A stretch of DNA of 64,000 nucleotides from Lethocerus indicus. Taxonomy: Eukaryota > Arthropoda > Insecta > Hemiptera > Belostomatidae. Shown in pieces: positions 1-11,687 of the stretch. The notes under the pieces were generated by a model that made no database searches, was not told where the DNA came from, and saw only the letters and a list, made by a program, of their open reading frames with translations. The stretch covers positions 186,001 to 250,000 of the forward strand of contig JACDQD010000012.1 of NCBI GenBank assembly GCA_019843655.1, written 5' to 3'. How positions within the stretch are numbered: position 1 is the first letter of the stretch; every line of letters starts with the position of its first letter. The translations under genes were made by a program, and so were the position numbers.

Positions 1-1076
1 TAATGGGTCTTTTGAAGTTTTGAAATATCATCGGTGCAGTTTCTGTCTCCGTTTTCGGCCTTACGCAGACCTCAGTAGCATTCCGTCGTCTATATAATGA
101 GGCACTTTCCGCACGTTCCACATAGTACGGATAATTATTCCATTTCTTCAGATTTGTTGCCATAATTTAATTTGCCATTTTTGTTATATTAAAAAATTAC
201 GTGTTGATGTATTACTCGACCTCGTGCACATAAAACGATGCAGTCTGAGACCTCTACGACAAATGGACACTGAAGTAGACACTAAGTGTCCAACCCGAAA
301 GCCGAGTCTGTTGATTGACCGAAACCGGTCTACCTTTCGTCCATAAATCGTCCATATTCGGATTTCACTCTTGTATTCGAATTAAATATTCTAAAAACAT
401 TTTCATGTTATGGTTTCAATGAGACTGAAAATTTGAATCCAGATCAGTTTGTGTTCAGATTTTCGGATCATAATTAAAATTATGCTAACAACCGATATTA
501 TAATATTATGGCAAATGTTGCCAGCCCCCCTCCCGCTAATCGATTAACTCTGTCGTAATCAGTTAATTACAGCTAGTGCTGACGCGACCAATAATCTGAA
601 TGCCGCGTCGGGCTATCAGCACTAATTGCTCTAATTACTAGTGATGGACACACATTGGGACGTGTTTAAACTTGTCGTATCGATGTAAAGTGTTAGCGAA
701 TTTCTGTTTCTTTTTTTTTTTAAGTTTGTAAGTTTACAAAATTTTATACTTACGTATACTGAAAATGTATTCTCTCGTAAACCCTGCTGTATACCGAGCT
801 TCGCAACGTCTGCACTCCAGCAAATCGTGTTACTACCAACTTCTTTTTTTTACGCTCTTATTATTGCCGGCGTTCGGAATCTCATTCTCGGCCGTAAACT
901 GTTTTATGGGCGAGGGAAAGTTAAAAAAGTCGTAAAAGTCCGCACTTGTTTATGCCTCGGGGCGGTGATTAAACGGCGGATGAATTTTCGCGCCCCCGAA
1001 GAAATATCGCAACCGTTTGCAACTTAAAAGCCGAAAATGTCGTAACGAGATGAATATTTCAGATTTACGTATTACT

Positions 1077-1079
<3 letters not shown>
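1..1079. other. No gene recognised
   Basis: AT-rich sequence with short scattered ORFs only. I see no conserved protein, RNA gene or copy of the repeat families found elsewhere in the window. Confidence 0.5.

Positions 1080-1145
<66 letters not shown>
1080..1145. repeat. (TA)n-(GA)n compound microsatellite
   Basis: About 24 TA units run directly into about 9 GA units. The same TA-to-GA arrangement occurs at 50722-50805. Confidence 0.95.
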
Positions 1146-1184
1146 TTGGTTTCAGTATAGGGTAATAATTTATTAGTTTCGAAT

Positions 1185-1370
1185 AGCGTCTTCAGTAGCG
1201 GTGTGAGTTAGTGGTTGCCACTGTGTGCACTGTCACTTGCAGGAAGCGAATGAGGTAGCACGAGTGTGCACCCACAAGCGTCAAACCGTGCGGCGGTATG
1301 ACTCAAACCGCTACTGAAGATGGCGAGCGGCCGAAACCGGTCTCTGGACCGAGCCGGCGGGAGGGGGTAG
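1185..1370. mobile_element. Family A foldback, partial
   Basis: It contains two inverted pieces of the family A core: a minus-oriented CTTCAGTAGCGGTGT near 1190 and a plus-oriented GCTACTGAAGATGGCGAGCG near 1310. The part after ACCGGTC is diverged (CTGG in place of TAGC), and the outer ends are missing. Confidence 0.7.
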
Positions 1371-1449
1371 AAGGACGCGAAATCTAAATTTTAAGATATT
1401 CGTTTATATCATTTTTTCTAACTGCACTGTCGGGAGACCTCTTCAATAC

Positions 1450-1760
1450 TTACTTGAAGTAACCACTTCAGTACGTACCTGTGTTTTGTGGCCTTCGAGC
1501 ACAGTACAAGTGACAGTGACAGTGCACCGGCGGTACCTGTTTTGTTGTGCCGATTAATAATCCCTCCCGACACAAAGAATACAAACAAAATAGCGAAAAA
1601 CACAATAACAAGACATGCACATATACAGGCGACAAACAGACAACCACCACAGTACAAGTGACAGTGACACAGTGCAGTGAGTGTGCCTAAAAAACATCCA
1701 AAGTGACCAACACCGCTACTGAAGATGGCGAGCGGCCGAAACCGGGAGCGAAAACCTGTC
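1450..1760. mobile_element. Family A foldback, long variant, partial
   Basis: This copy includes the long middle segment, with CACAATAACAAGACA near 1600, ACAAACAGACA, and then the GTACAAGTGACAGTGACAC block. It ends in the plus-oriented core GCTACTGAAGATGGCGAGCG at about 1714-1733 and breaks off after GAAACCGG. The same middle segment occurs at 4128-4383 and, inverted, at 9436-9805. Confidence 0.75.
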
Positions 1761-2489
1761 TAACACGGTTTAGAGTACCTCCCGACCCAAGAACAATAAT
1801 TTACTCTTAAAGCGGAGTAAAATTTGGCTTCCTTTTTCGGCCCCTCTCTGCGCCCTTGTTGGTCCGGAAGTCGGCCCGGATATCCGGTAATTCGCGGTAC
1901 CGAAACCGGTAATTAGTGGCGCCCCGTGTTTACACCCCAACCACCCTCCCGCGGGGTGATATCATACCCCCCCCCCTTGGGGGTAGTTTCCTTGTCGGGT
2001 TAAACAACACGCTCTCGTCTCTCGTGGGGTAAAGCGAAGGCAAACAACCCTCCTCCCTCGTCCCTCTCACCCCCTCCCTCCCTCCCTCCCTCATCCGACC
2101 ACCCCCGGGATGGGGGGTGAGCCAGCGTCGAAAACAAATATTGTCTCTCGGCGAAGAGAACGGTAAAGCGGACTGGGGCTAAAAATAGTCGGCGCGAAAC
2201 ACACATTTCGATTAAAGGTCTTCATCGTCCCACATATTTATGAATTATCAGTTATTATAGGATCGCGTAATGTTGCCGGAAAAACTTCGGTCTGCAGGGG
2301 TTGACACAACTAATTAATCCTTAGTTGCACGATTTTTTTATTAAATTTTTTCGTCCCACCATCGGCTGGGCCTCTTTTACCTCTTCTTTGTCGTTGCCGC
2401 CCATTGCACCGATAACTAATATAATTATGTTGATTATAGGATAAAAAAAAGGGTAAAAAACATTGAAGACAACCGTGTTAGATAGCGTG
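1761..2489. other. No gene recognised
   Basis: Non-coding sequence with C runs near 1960-1980 and a pyrimidine-rich stretch at about 2045-2095. No domain is readable on either strand. Confidence 0.5.
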
Positions 2490-2728
2490 GATTTCGTGTG
2501 TCTCCTCTCGCTGGTTTGGTCTATTGCTAGACCGGTTTCGGCTGGTCGCGCCACCTTCAGTAGCGGTGTTATTAACCATTTTAGATTTTGTCCATAAAAA
2601 ATATTTATTTTATTTTTTTTTATTATTTTCCGAGAGATGTATGTAATAGAGAATATGGAGATTTTCAAGAACAAACAGAGCAACATAAAAAATGCAACGT
2701 ACCGACATAAATCATAAATAAATAGACA

Positions 2729-2785
<57 letters not shown>

Positions 2786-2865
2786 GACAAACAGACAGAC
2801 ACCACAGTACAAGTGACAGTGACACAGTGCAGTGAGGATGCCCCCAAAAAACATCAAAAGTGCCA
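2490..2865. mobile_element. Family A foldback interrupted by (TA)n
   Basis: The left arm (2500-2575) carries the reverse-oriented core and the right arm (2785-2865) carries the ACAGTACAAGTGACAGTGAC block. Between them lie about 200 bases of AT-rich DNA with a (TA)n tract at 2731-2782. The right arm stops before its own core. Confidence 0.75.
2731..2782. repeat. (TA)26 microsatellite
   Basis: Uninterrupted TA repeat inside the spacer of a family A copy. Confidence 0.97.
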
Positions 2866-2924
2866 AAATGACTAATATCCAAAATCAAGAATTTCTAATT
2901 ATTGACCGCGACCTCGAAGTACTT

Positions 2925-3155
2925 AATATTTCGTGTGTTTCTGTCTCCTCTCGCCGGTTTGGTCTTTTGCTATAGACCGGTTTCGGCCGCTCGCGCCATC
3001 TTCAGTAGCGGTGTCGGTCACTTTGGATGTTTTTTGGGGCCATCCCCACTGTCTCTCTGTAGTGTCCTCTTCGGGTCCGTTAATCGTCACCACAAAACAG
3101 GTACTCTAGACCGTGTTGGACAGGTTTTTTTTAGGCCCCCGGTCGGTACTCCACT
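2925..3155. mobile_element. Family A, left arm plus short right terminus
   Basis: It reads from TTTCTGTCTCCTCTCGCCGG through the reverse-oriented core to ATCCCCACTG. It then jumps to the opposite terminus CCACAAAACAGGTAC near 3090-3105, so most of the right arm is deleted. Confidence 0.75.
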
Positions 3156-4127
3156 GACCGTACAGACTATTAGACAGTAAATTTCGTATTGTCCCGTCTC
3201 CTATCACCTATGTTGGGAATTTTATGAGACAGGCGGTTCGCCGTCTCGAGTGGCGTCGCGAGCCACTTCGTCGCGCGGGATCTGCACTTTACCAATGTAA
3301 AGTTCAGCCAAGCTGTTGGCTGTCGTACCGCGAGACCGGTACCAATGGTATGATTGACCGGGACGACGACGCTGTAAATTGGTACCGCTAATGGTATACA
3401 GACGGCGGGGGTAACTAATTGAATCCATCTTGGATATCCGCAGCCTGTCTATGTGTTGGTCTGTTTGTGTCCTTGGCTGAATGATAATGATATATTCCAC
3501 CCCCAGCCCTCCCTCCCAACGCGGCTTTATTTCTACGGTGTTTTGAAATGGATATTCCTGTTTGGGGCCGTGTCCGATCTTGAATAATGATTGTTTTTAA
3601 AGCGGCCTCTCGCCGTGAGAAAACGACGGGAGAACGACCCCGCCGTCAGTAAATGGAAATACCTTGGGCGAAAGTTTCTCTCACTGTACACGCGTCCGTC
3701 CTCCGGGTCTTCGGGAGTTGTTGTAATATTTGGTGTTCTCTGGGTCTCCTCTCGCCGTTCCCGATCTAGAACTGGGAAATAGAGCGCACAGGAGGATTGT
3801 AAAGAACGCTAGAGATAGCGCGACAGGGGGGTAAAGTAAAGTGTATTTATTAGGCGTTACAGCCTATAAAACTGTAGGGGACGGCTATAAAATTTTGAAT
3901 GAAGATATTACGAAATTACTGGGCCTACCCAAGGAAGGCCTTTGCGGCTGTCAATGGTCGTCTACCGCTCAGAGACCTCTCATACGTCGGCGGTGGACCT
4001 GGAGGAACCCTCTTTGAGCCCGAGAATCTGTTAAGAAATCACTTCCAGGAATTATTCGCTGGAATGGTTTTCTCGCCCCCAAACCCCGCCCAATTCAAAT
4101 AAGACAAACAACATCCCCCCGAAAAAA
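3156..4127. other. No gene recognised
   Basis: Non-coding. The 3220-3480 part is somewhat GC-richer and open for 92 codons on the minus strand, but the translation matches nothing I recognise and has no start context or neighbours that would support a gene. Confidence 0.45.
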
Positions 4128-4383
4128 AATTTTTTTGAGTACCTCTGTTTTGTACAGTACAAGTGACGGTGACACAGTGCAGTGAGGACGCCCTAAAAAA
4201 CCGGTCTAATAAAACCGGTGACCGGAGACAGAATAACACGAAATTTAAGACGGTTTCCTGTACCTGTTTTGTGGTGGCCGATTAACAGAATCTCTCCCGA
4301 CACAAAGAAGACAAACAGCATCACGAAAAACACAATAACAAGACACGTATATATACAAACAGACAGACACCACAGTACAACAA
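4128..4383. mobile_element. Family A long variant, inverted relative to 9436-9805
   Basis: It matches the 9550-9805 copy in reverse complement over about 250 bases, including the stretch after the terminus CCACAAAACAGGTAC. Here it ends in ACCACAGTACAAC at 4383, exactly where repeat family E begins. Confidence 0.75.
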
Positions 4384-4605
4384 TTTAAAGAGCTTAAAGG
4401 AAATTTAAAAAGGTGCTACCCCATTACTGCACAATTCCATCAATATTGAATCATTTAAGAGACAGTCAGAAGTTGGAGATGAATTTCACCGATTCAATTC
4501 CTTATCCCTTTTTCAATATATAATAAAAATGTCTAGCACTTTATATTATTGAAATATGTCTTTTATAACGTGTGAGTCAAGTAATAACTTGTGAGATTAA
4601 ATTAT
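4376..4605 (+). repeat. Repeat family E, copy 1
   Basis: About 225 bases that recur inverted at 13175-13410. Landmarks are CAATTTAAAGAGCTTAAAGG, AGTTGGAGATGAATTTCACC and AGTCAAGTAATAACTTGTGA. The plus-strand translation resembles the C-terminal tail of some non-LTR reverse transcriptase ORFs, but the match is too weak to name a clade. Confidence 0.7.
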
Positions 4606-4614
4606 GATTAACAT

Positions 4615-4896
4615 ACCTGTTTTGTGGTCTGCGATGGGTTGGAATACCGTAGGTTTGTTGTGTTTCTGTCTCCTCTCGCCGGTTCGGTCTTTTGCTGGAC
4701 CGGTTCCGGCCGCTCGCCGCCGTCTTCAGTAGCGGTGACAGTACGCGTGACTGTGACACAGTGCAGTGAGGATGCCCGAAAAAAAAACATCCAGAGTGCC
4801 AAAAGTGACCGAAACCGGTCTAGCGAAAGACCAATCCGTAGACAGGAACAGGCGAAATCTACAGTATTCCAACCCTTCGCAGACCACAAAACAAGT
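4615..4896. mobile_element. Family A foldback, complete both ends
   Basis: A 282 bp near-palindrome. It begins ACCTGTTTTGTGGTCTGCGA and ends with the reverse complement, in which CAGACCACAAAACAAGT replaces the usual CAGGT. From the outside in, each arm has TGGAATACCGTAG, CTGTCTCCTCTCGCCGG, the core around ACCGGTTTCGGCCGCTCGCC, and a CACTGTCACTTGTACTG-type segment. No transposase or obvious target duplication is present. It is non-autonomous, and the class of the mobilising element is unknown. Confidence 0.8.
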
Positions 4897-5282
4897 ACTA
4901 GCCACTTTCAGTACCGCCCGATAACTTGCGCCGACTGTGGGGAAAATATCCCTGTCAGTCCTTCTCTTCTGGAATAAGTTTTATTTCGCCCCCGAGGGTT
5001 GATTAATCCCTCGTTGAATAATGCAAAACATCGGTGGCGCCCCCTCCCTCAAGAAATGATTCCTCAATTAGGAAAACTAATTAGGCCGAATGTTTTTTTC
5101 TTTTCCATTGAAGCCATATAAATTATTTCAGTGGGTCGGCCTAAAAGGATTAGCCTCTCGGGGTCGGGATTGGGCCCCTTATTGGATTATAGGGCCCACT
5201 GTTTAATATTTGATTGGGGAAAAAGAATAATATGCCGGCCGTTAGAATGTCCAATTCATATATTGTTTTACTGTTTTATTTA
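4897..5282. other. No gene recognised
   Basis: Unique-looking sequence with short inverted words and no readable gene. Confidence 0.45.
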
Positions 5283-5496
5283 TTAGGTGCACCCCAAAGG
5301 TAATCGACAATTTGATAAGATGTATTTCGGTCTTGAGGAGTTCTTCAGGAGGGGATTCGCGAAAATTTGCCGGAAATGTGGCGGCGGAGAGTTGTCGATA
5401 ATATCGATGAATATATAGTAGATTAATAATTAAAATTTCTATTTTAGCAAAATGAATTCCAAAGTCAAAATGTTGATTACTTTTGGGTACCCCTAA
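5283..5496. mobile_element. Family B mariner-type miniature element
   Basis: 214 bp with terminal inverted repeats TTAGGTGCACCCCAAAGGTA and, at the other end inverted, TTAGGGGTACCCAAAAGTAA. It is flanked by TA on both sides (5281-5282 and 5497-5498). TA target duplication and TTAGG-type ends are hallmarks of mariner/Tc1 elements. The interior is non-coding, with shared words such as AAGATGTATTTCGGTCTTGA, so it depends on a transposase supplied elsewhere. Confidence 0.9.
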
Positions 5497-5830
5497 TACG
5501 AATACCACACTTTTGTCGCTTGTACTCAATGGATCTTTTCTTTCCTCGAATTTGATAATCGATATATTGCTAATTTTTTGCCTTCATGTTACGAGTTTTG
5601 GCTCCCTCCTGATGTTACGATATACACGAAAATATTTGCAATTGCACACAAAACGAAATATTTTCTATTGGTCTGCGATGCGTGGTCGCAACTGTGAACA
5701 GGATCTTTTTTTTTTTTTTTTTTTAGGGGGTGGCTATTTGCCGACACCCCGTTCTCAAAGGGTTGACAATTGTCGGTATCGGGGTGAGAAAAACAGTGGC
5801 GTCTGCCTGTAAAGATAAACTGAAGTCCCG
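5497..5830 (+). repeat. Composite repeat G, copy 1
   Basis: About 330 bases adjoining a family B element. The B element and this flank recur together in inverted orientation at 33430-33935. Landmarks are GATAATCGATATATTGCTAA, a T run at 5706-5725, and GGTGGCTATTTGCCGACACC followed by CAAAGGGTTGACAATTGTCG. Confidence 0.8.
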
Positions 5831-5844
5831 AAAAAACCACCCCT

Positions 5845-5925
5845 ACCGGCGTGACGAGTGCAAAATAAAATGAATTCCAATGTCAAAATGTTGATTACTT
5901 TTGGGCGCCCCCAATATTTACAAGT
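5845..5925. mobile_element. Family B, one end only
   Basis: It carries AAAATAAAATGAATTCCAAT through GTTGATTACTTTTGGGCGCC and CCCAATA. This is the terminal 75-80 bases of family B with a degraded end. Confidence 0.7.
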
Positions 5926-6281
5926 TACGAGTATTTTTAAAATTATATCTGTCCGAGAAAACCCGCTCCAGCCCCTACCAGATAGTAAGGAAATCAGGCG
6001 GTCATTTCCGCCCCTGAAAAAGGGGTTTTCAAGTTGATACAATTTTGAAATACACTCGGTATTTCAATGCTGCGATTTATTGCCCGACGGTATTTTCTGA
6101 CGACTTATAAAGCGGAATGTGTGGGATATGTATATGGGAGTGGTGAATTTCTGAAAAGTGTTCACACGCATAATGGGAGGAGGACGCCCACGCGCTTCGG
6201 CCCCATCATCATCATCATTCATAATACCCGGCGAGTGGAAAAATATGGTCGGGCCCAAATGAGCGCTGTGTTTTAATCACA
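5926..6281. other. No gene recognised
   Basis: Non-coding; contains a short (CAT)n near 6205. Confidence 0.4.
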
Positions 6282-6394
6282 GGCGGAGGGAGAGCGAGAG
6301 GGAGAGATGGAGTGATGGAGGGAGGGAGGGAGGGAGAGAGAGAGAGAGAGAGAGAGGGTGGGAGGGAGAGAGAGACGGAGGGAGGCGGACGGAC
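6282..6394. repeat. Purine-rich GA/GGA low-complexity tract
   Basis: Nearly pure G and A on the plus strand for about 110 bases, mixing GAGA with GGGA units. Confidence 0.9.
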
Positions 6395-7154
6395 GCGCCA
6401 CTGAATATTTTAAACTCTAATAAGAATTTTTCTTTCCTGGAAGCGGAATATACAACAGCCAAAAAAAAAAAAATATGAAAAGACAAAAATTTCGAAAACA
6501 AATTTCCCCCGTATAATATGTATATACACTTGTACGGTGTACGACGGACGTATTGATGAATGGCGACGGTTGCCCAGTCGGATAACCGGTCTGTAAATTA
6601 TTCTGTCGAAATATTGTAAAAAAACAACAACAACGAGCCAAACAACTCTCCTCTATTTGGGCCTCAATGCTTAACCGGTCGGTGTTTACACAGTTTTCAG
6701 AGTTTCGAAACTGTACCGTTTTGATTGTACGAAATAGAATTGCGGGGTGAAACGATTCGAAGCGTCGAAAGAATTGATGAAAGTTTTTTTGCGGAATAGT
6801 TTGAAAAATTAGAGAACAAAGTTCAGCCCCCCCCCCCGCGAAACGGTGCAATTTTGCTTGTAGTATTTTTTAAAATTTTTTCCCAGTTTTCCCGATTCGA
6901 GTTTTCAACGGAAAATAAAAGTTTTCATTCGGTTCGGTTTTCTCACGTCTGACAGACTCAAAGGGCAACATCTATTTATATTGCATCTAATAGTCTCCGA
7001 TAAATTTTCAATTTTTCGGTCTTCAATTTCTTCTACGTGGCGGAAAGCCGAAATCGGCCCAGCGTGGGTCTTTATGGGCGAAAACTGTAACGATATAACG
7101 GTAATATTAATTTCGTTCACAGTAATAATTTTCAGTCGTCTACGGTACATTCTT
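6395..7154. other. No gene recognised
   Basis: Non-coding. A 144-codon open stretch on the minus strand has no recognisable domain and crosses low-complexity A runs, so I do not call it a gene. Confidence 0.45.
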
Positions 7155-7433
7155 TACCGTAGATTTCGTGTGTCTCTGTCTCTCGCCGGTCTGGTCCTTT
7201 GCTAGACCGGTGTTTCGGCTGCTCGCCGCCATCTTCAGTAGCGTTGTCAGTCACTTGTGGCACTTCGGATGTTTTTTTTTCTGTGTCACACTGCCGCTTG
7301 GACTGTCACAGTGCCCGCGAAAAAACATCCAAACTAAAACCGCGCTACTGAAGATGGCGAGAGGCCGAAACCGGTCTAGCAAAAGAAACACGAAATCTAC
7401 GCTATTCCAACCCGTCGCAGACCACAGAACAGG
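7155..7433. mobile_element. Family A foldback, near complete
   Basis: The left arm starts at CGTAGATTTCGTGTG, lacking the outer 40 bases. The right arm is complete, through CAGACCACAGAACAGGTG. The plus core near 7350 reads GCTACTGAAGATGGCGAGAG with GGTCTAGC following. Confidence 0.8.
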
Positions 7434-8084
7434 TGTTGTTTGTGGCACAATTTTAAAAACTCAATAATAACCCTTTTACAGAAGAATAGGGGTCCTTTTA
7501 AAGTCCTGTTGAAGAAATGGGTGGTGGAAACCGCGGTTTTCCCGTTCGAAAAAAGAAATTTCCTTTTCCATCATCCATTTTCTCCTTGTAAACTTTTCTC
7601 GCTTATAACTAAGTTTTTTGTATAAGCAAAATTTTCACCAATGCCAGAATATATTTTTATTTTCAGTCCCGCGATTGCAGAATTTCAATTAGGCCTTATT
7701 CCGTTTGAAAATCCTGATGATATAATCATAGTTGAGTATAGGTATAGTGAAACATAGCTGTTCAGAGTATAGTTGAGAGTGATGTATGCCAGAGGCGCCT
7801 GTATTCTTAAGTGGTCTATCCACAGTTTAGGAGGGTGGTGGGGGGGTGTAACTGTCTACAGGCAATTTCAATTAGACCGAACCGTCGCCGTTGGTGTGGA
7901 TGTCCTCCCCCTAATACCCCTCGTAGACGCACGGAACGCCCTTATTCAATTCACCGGAGGGAACAGTCTGAATCTAAAAATTTTTTCAATGCTCGCGACA
8001 AGTAAATAATTGAAATCTGTTAAATTATCCCGCTTGGAATACCCGCTACATTCATGATTTATATATATTTTTTTTATTTTTTTT
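7434..8084. other. No gene recognised
   Basis: Non-coding; acceptor-like TTTTTATTTTCAG occurs near 7660 without a donor or coding sequence around it. Confidence 0.4.
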
Positions 8085-8825
8085 TTAACTTTATTTATTG
8101 TACAATCAACAATGTGCCAGTTATAGGTACAATTGCGGTTTTTTTCGATTAGAATTCGACTTGTTTCACTCGATAAAGACGCCGTCCAGTGATGGTACTT
8201 TTGACCTACAGGAAGTCTCTAGGCCGGTGGCGTTTAAGACAATTGATGGGTAAAAGAGGAAAGGGACTGAAAACGAGTGGATTCGGATGTGGAGAGAGGC
8301 GGGAGTGGAATTTAAGGAAGCGTGATTTTGCGACTTCGTCCACTCTGTCGGTGTATGTTGAGGAGCATTAAGGATGGTACTGGAAGGACTTTCGACCGGA
8401 ATGTTTGGACGCGAGCGATGTCGGATTTCTTGGCGTTTCTTTGTATTTCCCTGTCGGTTTTAGTATAGCTTTGTATATATTGTCAGTTTTGATGTCCTTT
8501 TCAAAAGAGGTCTCTCGACAGTCCAAATTTACGATTTAGATCTGTTCTCTTCAGTCGGGTATGGGGGAGATTCCAGGTGAGTCGTTTGTCTATACAGAGC
8601 CCCAGGTAGGGGGCCTGCTGTTGTATAGGAGTTACTGTTTAAATAGAAGAGGAAGTCGACGTTGTGTTGTGAAGGTGGACATGAAAGGTGCTCTCGGAGA
8701 TTTTGGTCGGAGGTGAGGAGACACGTGTCGTCGGCGAATGTGGCTAGGGCCGTTAATATTTTATTGGAAAATTTTTCCGCGTCCGCACAGTCTGGGATCG
8801 TAAAAACAATAAGAACGGGGTCGGA
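8085..8825 (-). pseudogene. Jockey-like non-LTR retrotransposon: reverse transcriptase 3' remnant
   Basis: Read on the minus strand, the reverse transcriptase palm motif ATFADDTCLL is encoded around 8709-8744, with the catalytic F-A-D-D at 8727-8738. It is preceded by VFTIPDCADAEKFSNK and followed, after a break, by YLGLCIDKRLTWN from 8608 downwards and then HTRLKRTDLNRKFGL. This order (FADD box, then YLGL..LDKRLTW, then the thumb) is typical of jockey-clade ORF2. Frame changes between blocks and stops in the thumb show that it is dead. The lower end (8085-8180) is the 3' untranslated region, ending near ATTGTACAATCAAC; similar tails are seen at 22240 and perhaps 63766. The 5' part of ORF2 is missing, as expected for truncated insertion. 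Confidence 0.85.
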
Positions 8826-9277
8826 GGAAACTCGAGCCCTTCGGCCATTCTGTAGGTGGCTCTAATCTTGGACCCTGGATCCGATTTTTTTTTTTTTTGG
8901 GGGTGGGGGGGGGATTTATTAATATAATGATAGCGGCCCGGATGATGTAGTGCAATAAGAAAGGGGAACGAAAATAAAAACTAAATACAGACCAGGGCCC
9001 CGGTAATTACTGCGGCGGGAGGCGTGGGCTCATTAGTCTGCCGGGACCACACCGCTGTCCCTGGGGGGTGGGGTGGGGGGGCTCGGAACGTTATCATTGT
9101 TCGACAACAATGACGTATTGGAATCAGATAAGGGCCATTCTGTATGTTGTTGGCCGCTGCACGAGACGTCGGCTATTAAGACGATTCCGGGACCGGTCAA
9201 TTAATTATACGGCTTCCAAAGCCCCCTCCCCCCCCCCATCCCCGTATAGACGCTAAACTCGTGTAGAATCACGAGTA
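8826..9277. other. No gene recognised
   Basis: Contains T and G runs at 8885-8910 and C runs at 9220-9240. No gene is visible. Confidence 0.4.
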
Positions 9278-9430
9278 TTGGGTGTCGAAGAAATCGACAA
9301 TTTGACAAGATGTATTTCGGTCTTGAGGAGTTCTTCAGGAGGGGAATCGCGAAAATTTGCCCGAAAAGTGGCCGGAGAGTTGTCGATAATATCGGTGAAT
9401 ATATACAGTAGATTAATAATTAAACATTTT
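9278..9430. mobile_element. Family B, truncated
   Basis: Starts at a degraded end (TTGGGTGTCGAAGAAATCGA) and continues through AAGATGTATTTCGGTCTTGA to GTAGATTAATAATTAAA. The other terminal repeat is missing and family A follows at once. Confidence 0.75.
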
Positions 9431-9435
9431 GAAAC

Positions 9436-9805
9436 GTCTCCTCTCGTCGGTTTGGTCTTTTGCTAGACCGGTTTCGGCCGCTCGTGCCATCTTCAGTAGC
9501 GGTGTTAGTAACTTTGGATGTTTTTGGGGTCATCCTCACTGCACTGTGTCACTGTCACTTGTACTGTGGTTGTTGTCTGTCTGTCGCCTGTATATATACG
9601 TGTCTTGTTATTGTGTTTTTCGGGATTTTGTTAATCGGAGGGATTCTGTTAATCGGTACCACAAAACAGGTACTAGAAACCGTCTTAAATTTCGTGCTAT
9701 TCTGTCTCCGGTCACCGGTTTTATTAGACCGGTTTTTTAGGTCGTCCTCACTGCACTGTGTCACCGTCACTTGTACTGTACAAAACAGAGGTACTCAAAA
9801 AAAAA
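9436..9805. mobile_element. Family A, long variant
   Basis: It reads CGTCTCCTCTCGTCGG, the reverse-oriented core, GCACTGTGTCACTGTCACTT, then the long middle segment with GTGTCTTGTTATTGTG, then ACCACAAAACAGGTAC at about 9658-9673. After that it continues into a second copy of the core region that lacks the CTTCAGTAG element. This is the best view of the non-palindromic middle. Confidence 0.8.
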
Positions 9806-10747
9806 ATGTTTTTCTATAAAATATATTGTCGATATCAATCCTCCTTTAATATTGAAATATTCGAGAGAAAACCGCAAGTAACGTCGGTTACTTGAAGTAA
9901 TTTTTAAAGAGGTCTCCCGACAGTCCCCGAACATTGGTGGACAACAGAATATCATAAAATTTTATGTTTCCGGCTGCTATTTTCGTATAAATAGTTTGTC
10001 AAATTCAAACTATAATACAGTTGTAGACGCAAAATGGTTGAGTATTACAGCGTATGCGCGCAGACCGCCTCATAAATATGTTCTTCCGATGTCCAACAAT
10101 ATTCCCCCCGCGAATATAAATATAATATAAATGTAAATATAAATTACGATCCTTCGTCCGATATGCCGAGATAACATTTTCACAAATAGCGAGTATATTT
10201 TGTAAGGGTCGCTTAAAAAGACATGGCCGGGATTTATTAATACCTCGCTGTGTATGTTTTATAAGGATGCAATAAATTATAAACCTCCTGGTCCGGTCTC
10301 TAATGGCGTCCTCCGTTCATCGGCCACCGGCTTGGAATGTCCGTCGTTTTTTTTTCTTATTCCTCCTTCTTCGGCAACCGAAGGATCATCAGATATCGGT
10401 CTACGCCTCGGCAGAATTAATTACATCCTCAGAATTGGCCTCCTCCCTCCAGTTATCTCTCTTTGTCCTCTCTATCCTTTCTCTTCCTCCTCGACGTCCT
10501 GGCCGAGTCAAAGTCGATGGCCCAGAGTCCTTTGCGAACCGGACAACTTGAAATAAATAATAGGAAGAGTACCGCGTTCAAATTTTCAAAAACAGCACCT
10601 TTTTTTTCTACCAGTTTCTGAAAATTTATATTCCTCTCTACTTCCCCATTTTCAAACACTTTCAACCCCGCGAATTGTCGAAGTTGTCTCAAAAACCGAG
10701 CCCCCTCAGAATTTACTCTACGATCTAATTTACTTTAATTGCAGATA
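9806..10747. other. No gene recognised
   Basis: AT-rich. Overlapping short open frames at 10254-10690 carry no recognisable domain. Confidence 0.45.
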
Positions 10748-10915
10748 TTAGGGGTACACAAAAGTAATCGACATTTTGACTTTGCAATTAGTTTTATTTT
10801 GCTAAAAAAAGAAACTTTAATTAGACAACTCTCCGCCGCCGCTTTTCCGGCAAATTTTCGCTATTCCCCTCTCGAGGAACTCCTCAAGACCGAAATACAT
10901 CTTATCAAATTCAAC
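10748..10915. mobile_element. Family B, right end lost
   Basis: The left terminal repeat TTAGGGGTACACAAAAGTAA follows TA at 10746-10747. The interior matches family B as far as CATCTTATCAAATTCAAC, where the copy breaks off. Confidence 0.85.
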
Positions 10916-10984
10916 TGTTTTGAAAATAAAAAGGTTCGTTGGGTCAACTGTCGTACAGACACTGTAAGTCAGCGTGTAGCTTAA

Positions 10985-11170
10985 GTTCTCGTCTTTTTAA
11001 TGTAAATTTTTCCCGACTATCGCAACAATATTGCAAAAAAAATTCATGTTCAATGTATTATAATATTTGAGTGTATAAATGTAGTTAAGGCCTATAGGCC
11101 GGAATGCATGCAGTAATCACCATTTGTATATATCGTTGTTTCGATATAATACTTGTATTTAAAAAAATAA
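10985..11170 (+). repeat. Repeat family F, left inverted arm
   Basis: About 180 bases that match 11688-11880 in reverse complement, so the two form inverted arms around a 520 bp centre. Landmarks are GGCCTATAGGCCGGAATGCA and ATCACCATTTGTATATATCG. A third, interrupted copy lies at 44696-45090. Confidence 0.75.
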
Positions 11171-11687
11171 AAATTATTAGTATTTTGTATCTTGTAAGTC
11201 AGCTCAAAGGTTGAGGAATATGCAGTTGGTATTTCATAGACTGTATCACCCGATTGGTGGCAGTTTTGGCAAAATTAATGGAAAATCTCAGTCTATATTT
11301 ATGCCTCGCGGTATTCATAGTAAATCATTTTTTGAACCGACGATGGCGGGCAGCCGAAACCGGTCTGGCGAACAGCGCGAAAACTGCCTATATCTATCGC
11401 TGTATATATATTTATTTTTTTTTTGCTCATACCGAAAACGCGCGATCGTTCGCACGTCAAATCGGCTCTGAAATTCCATCAGTTTTTCCGACTTTCCCCC
11501 CCCCCCCCCGTTGGGAAAAGCTCGTTTTGGTGGAGCGGCCGCCGAAAAGAAAGCGATTGGCCGCCAATACGAATTTTCCCGAGACCTAACGGCGTTGATC
11601 CGTCAACGGCCTCAAACGGAAACAATTTTCCGCATTTCCTTTTGTGGGACGTCCCCCTCCATTTTGTATTCCCAATACAGACAAGTT
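11171..11687. other. Centre between family F arms, with family A core fragment
   Basis: Holds a short, diverged family A core at 11336-11390 (GCAGCCGAAACCGGTCTGGC) and a C run near 11500. Open frames here do not resemble a known transposase. Confidence 0.5.

Noticed and set aside
2321..2866. 181-codon minus-strand frame with a long Ile-Tyr run
   Set aside because: It reads through (TA)n and a family A arm; not a protein.
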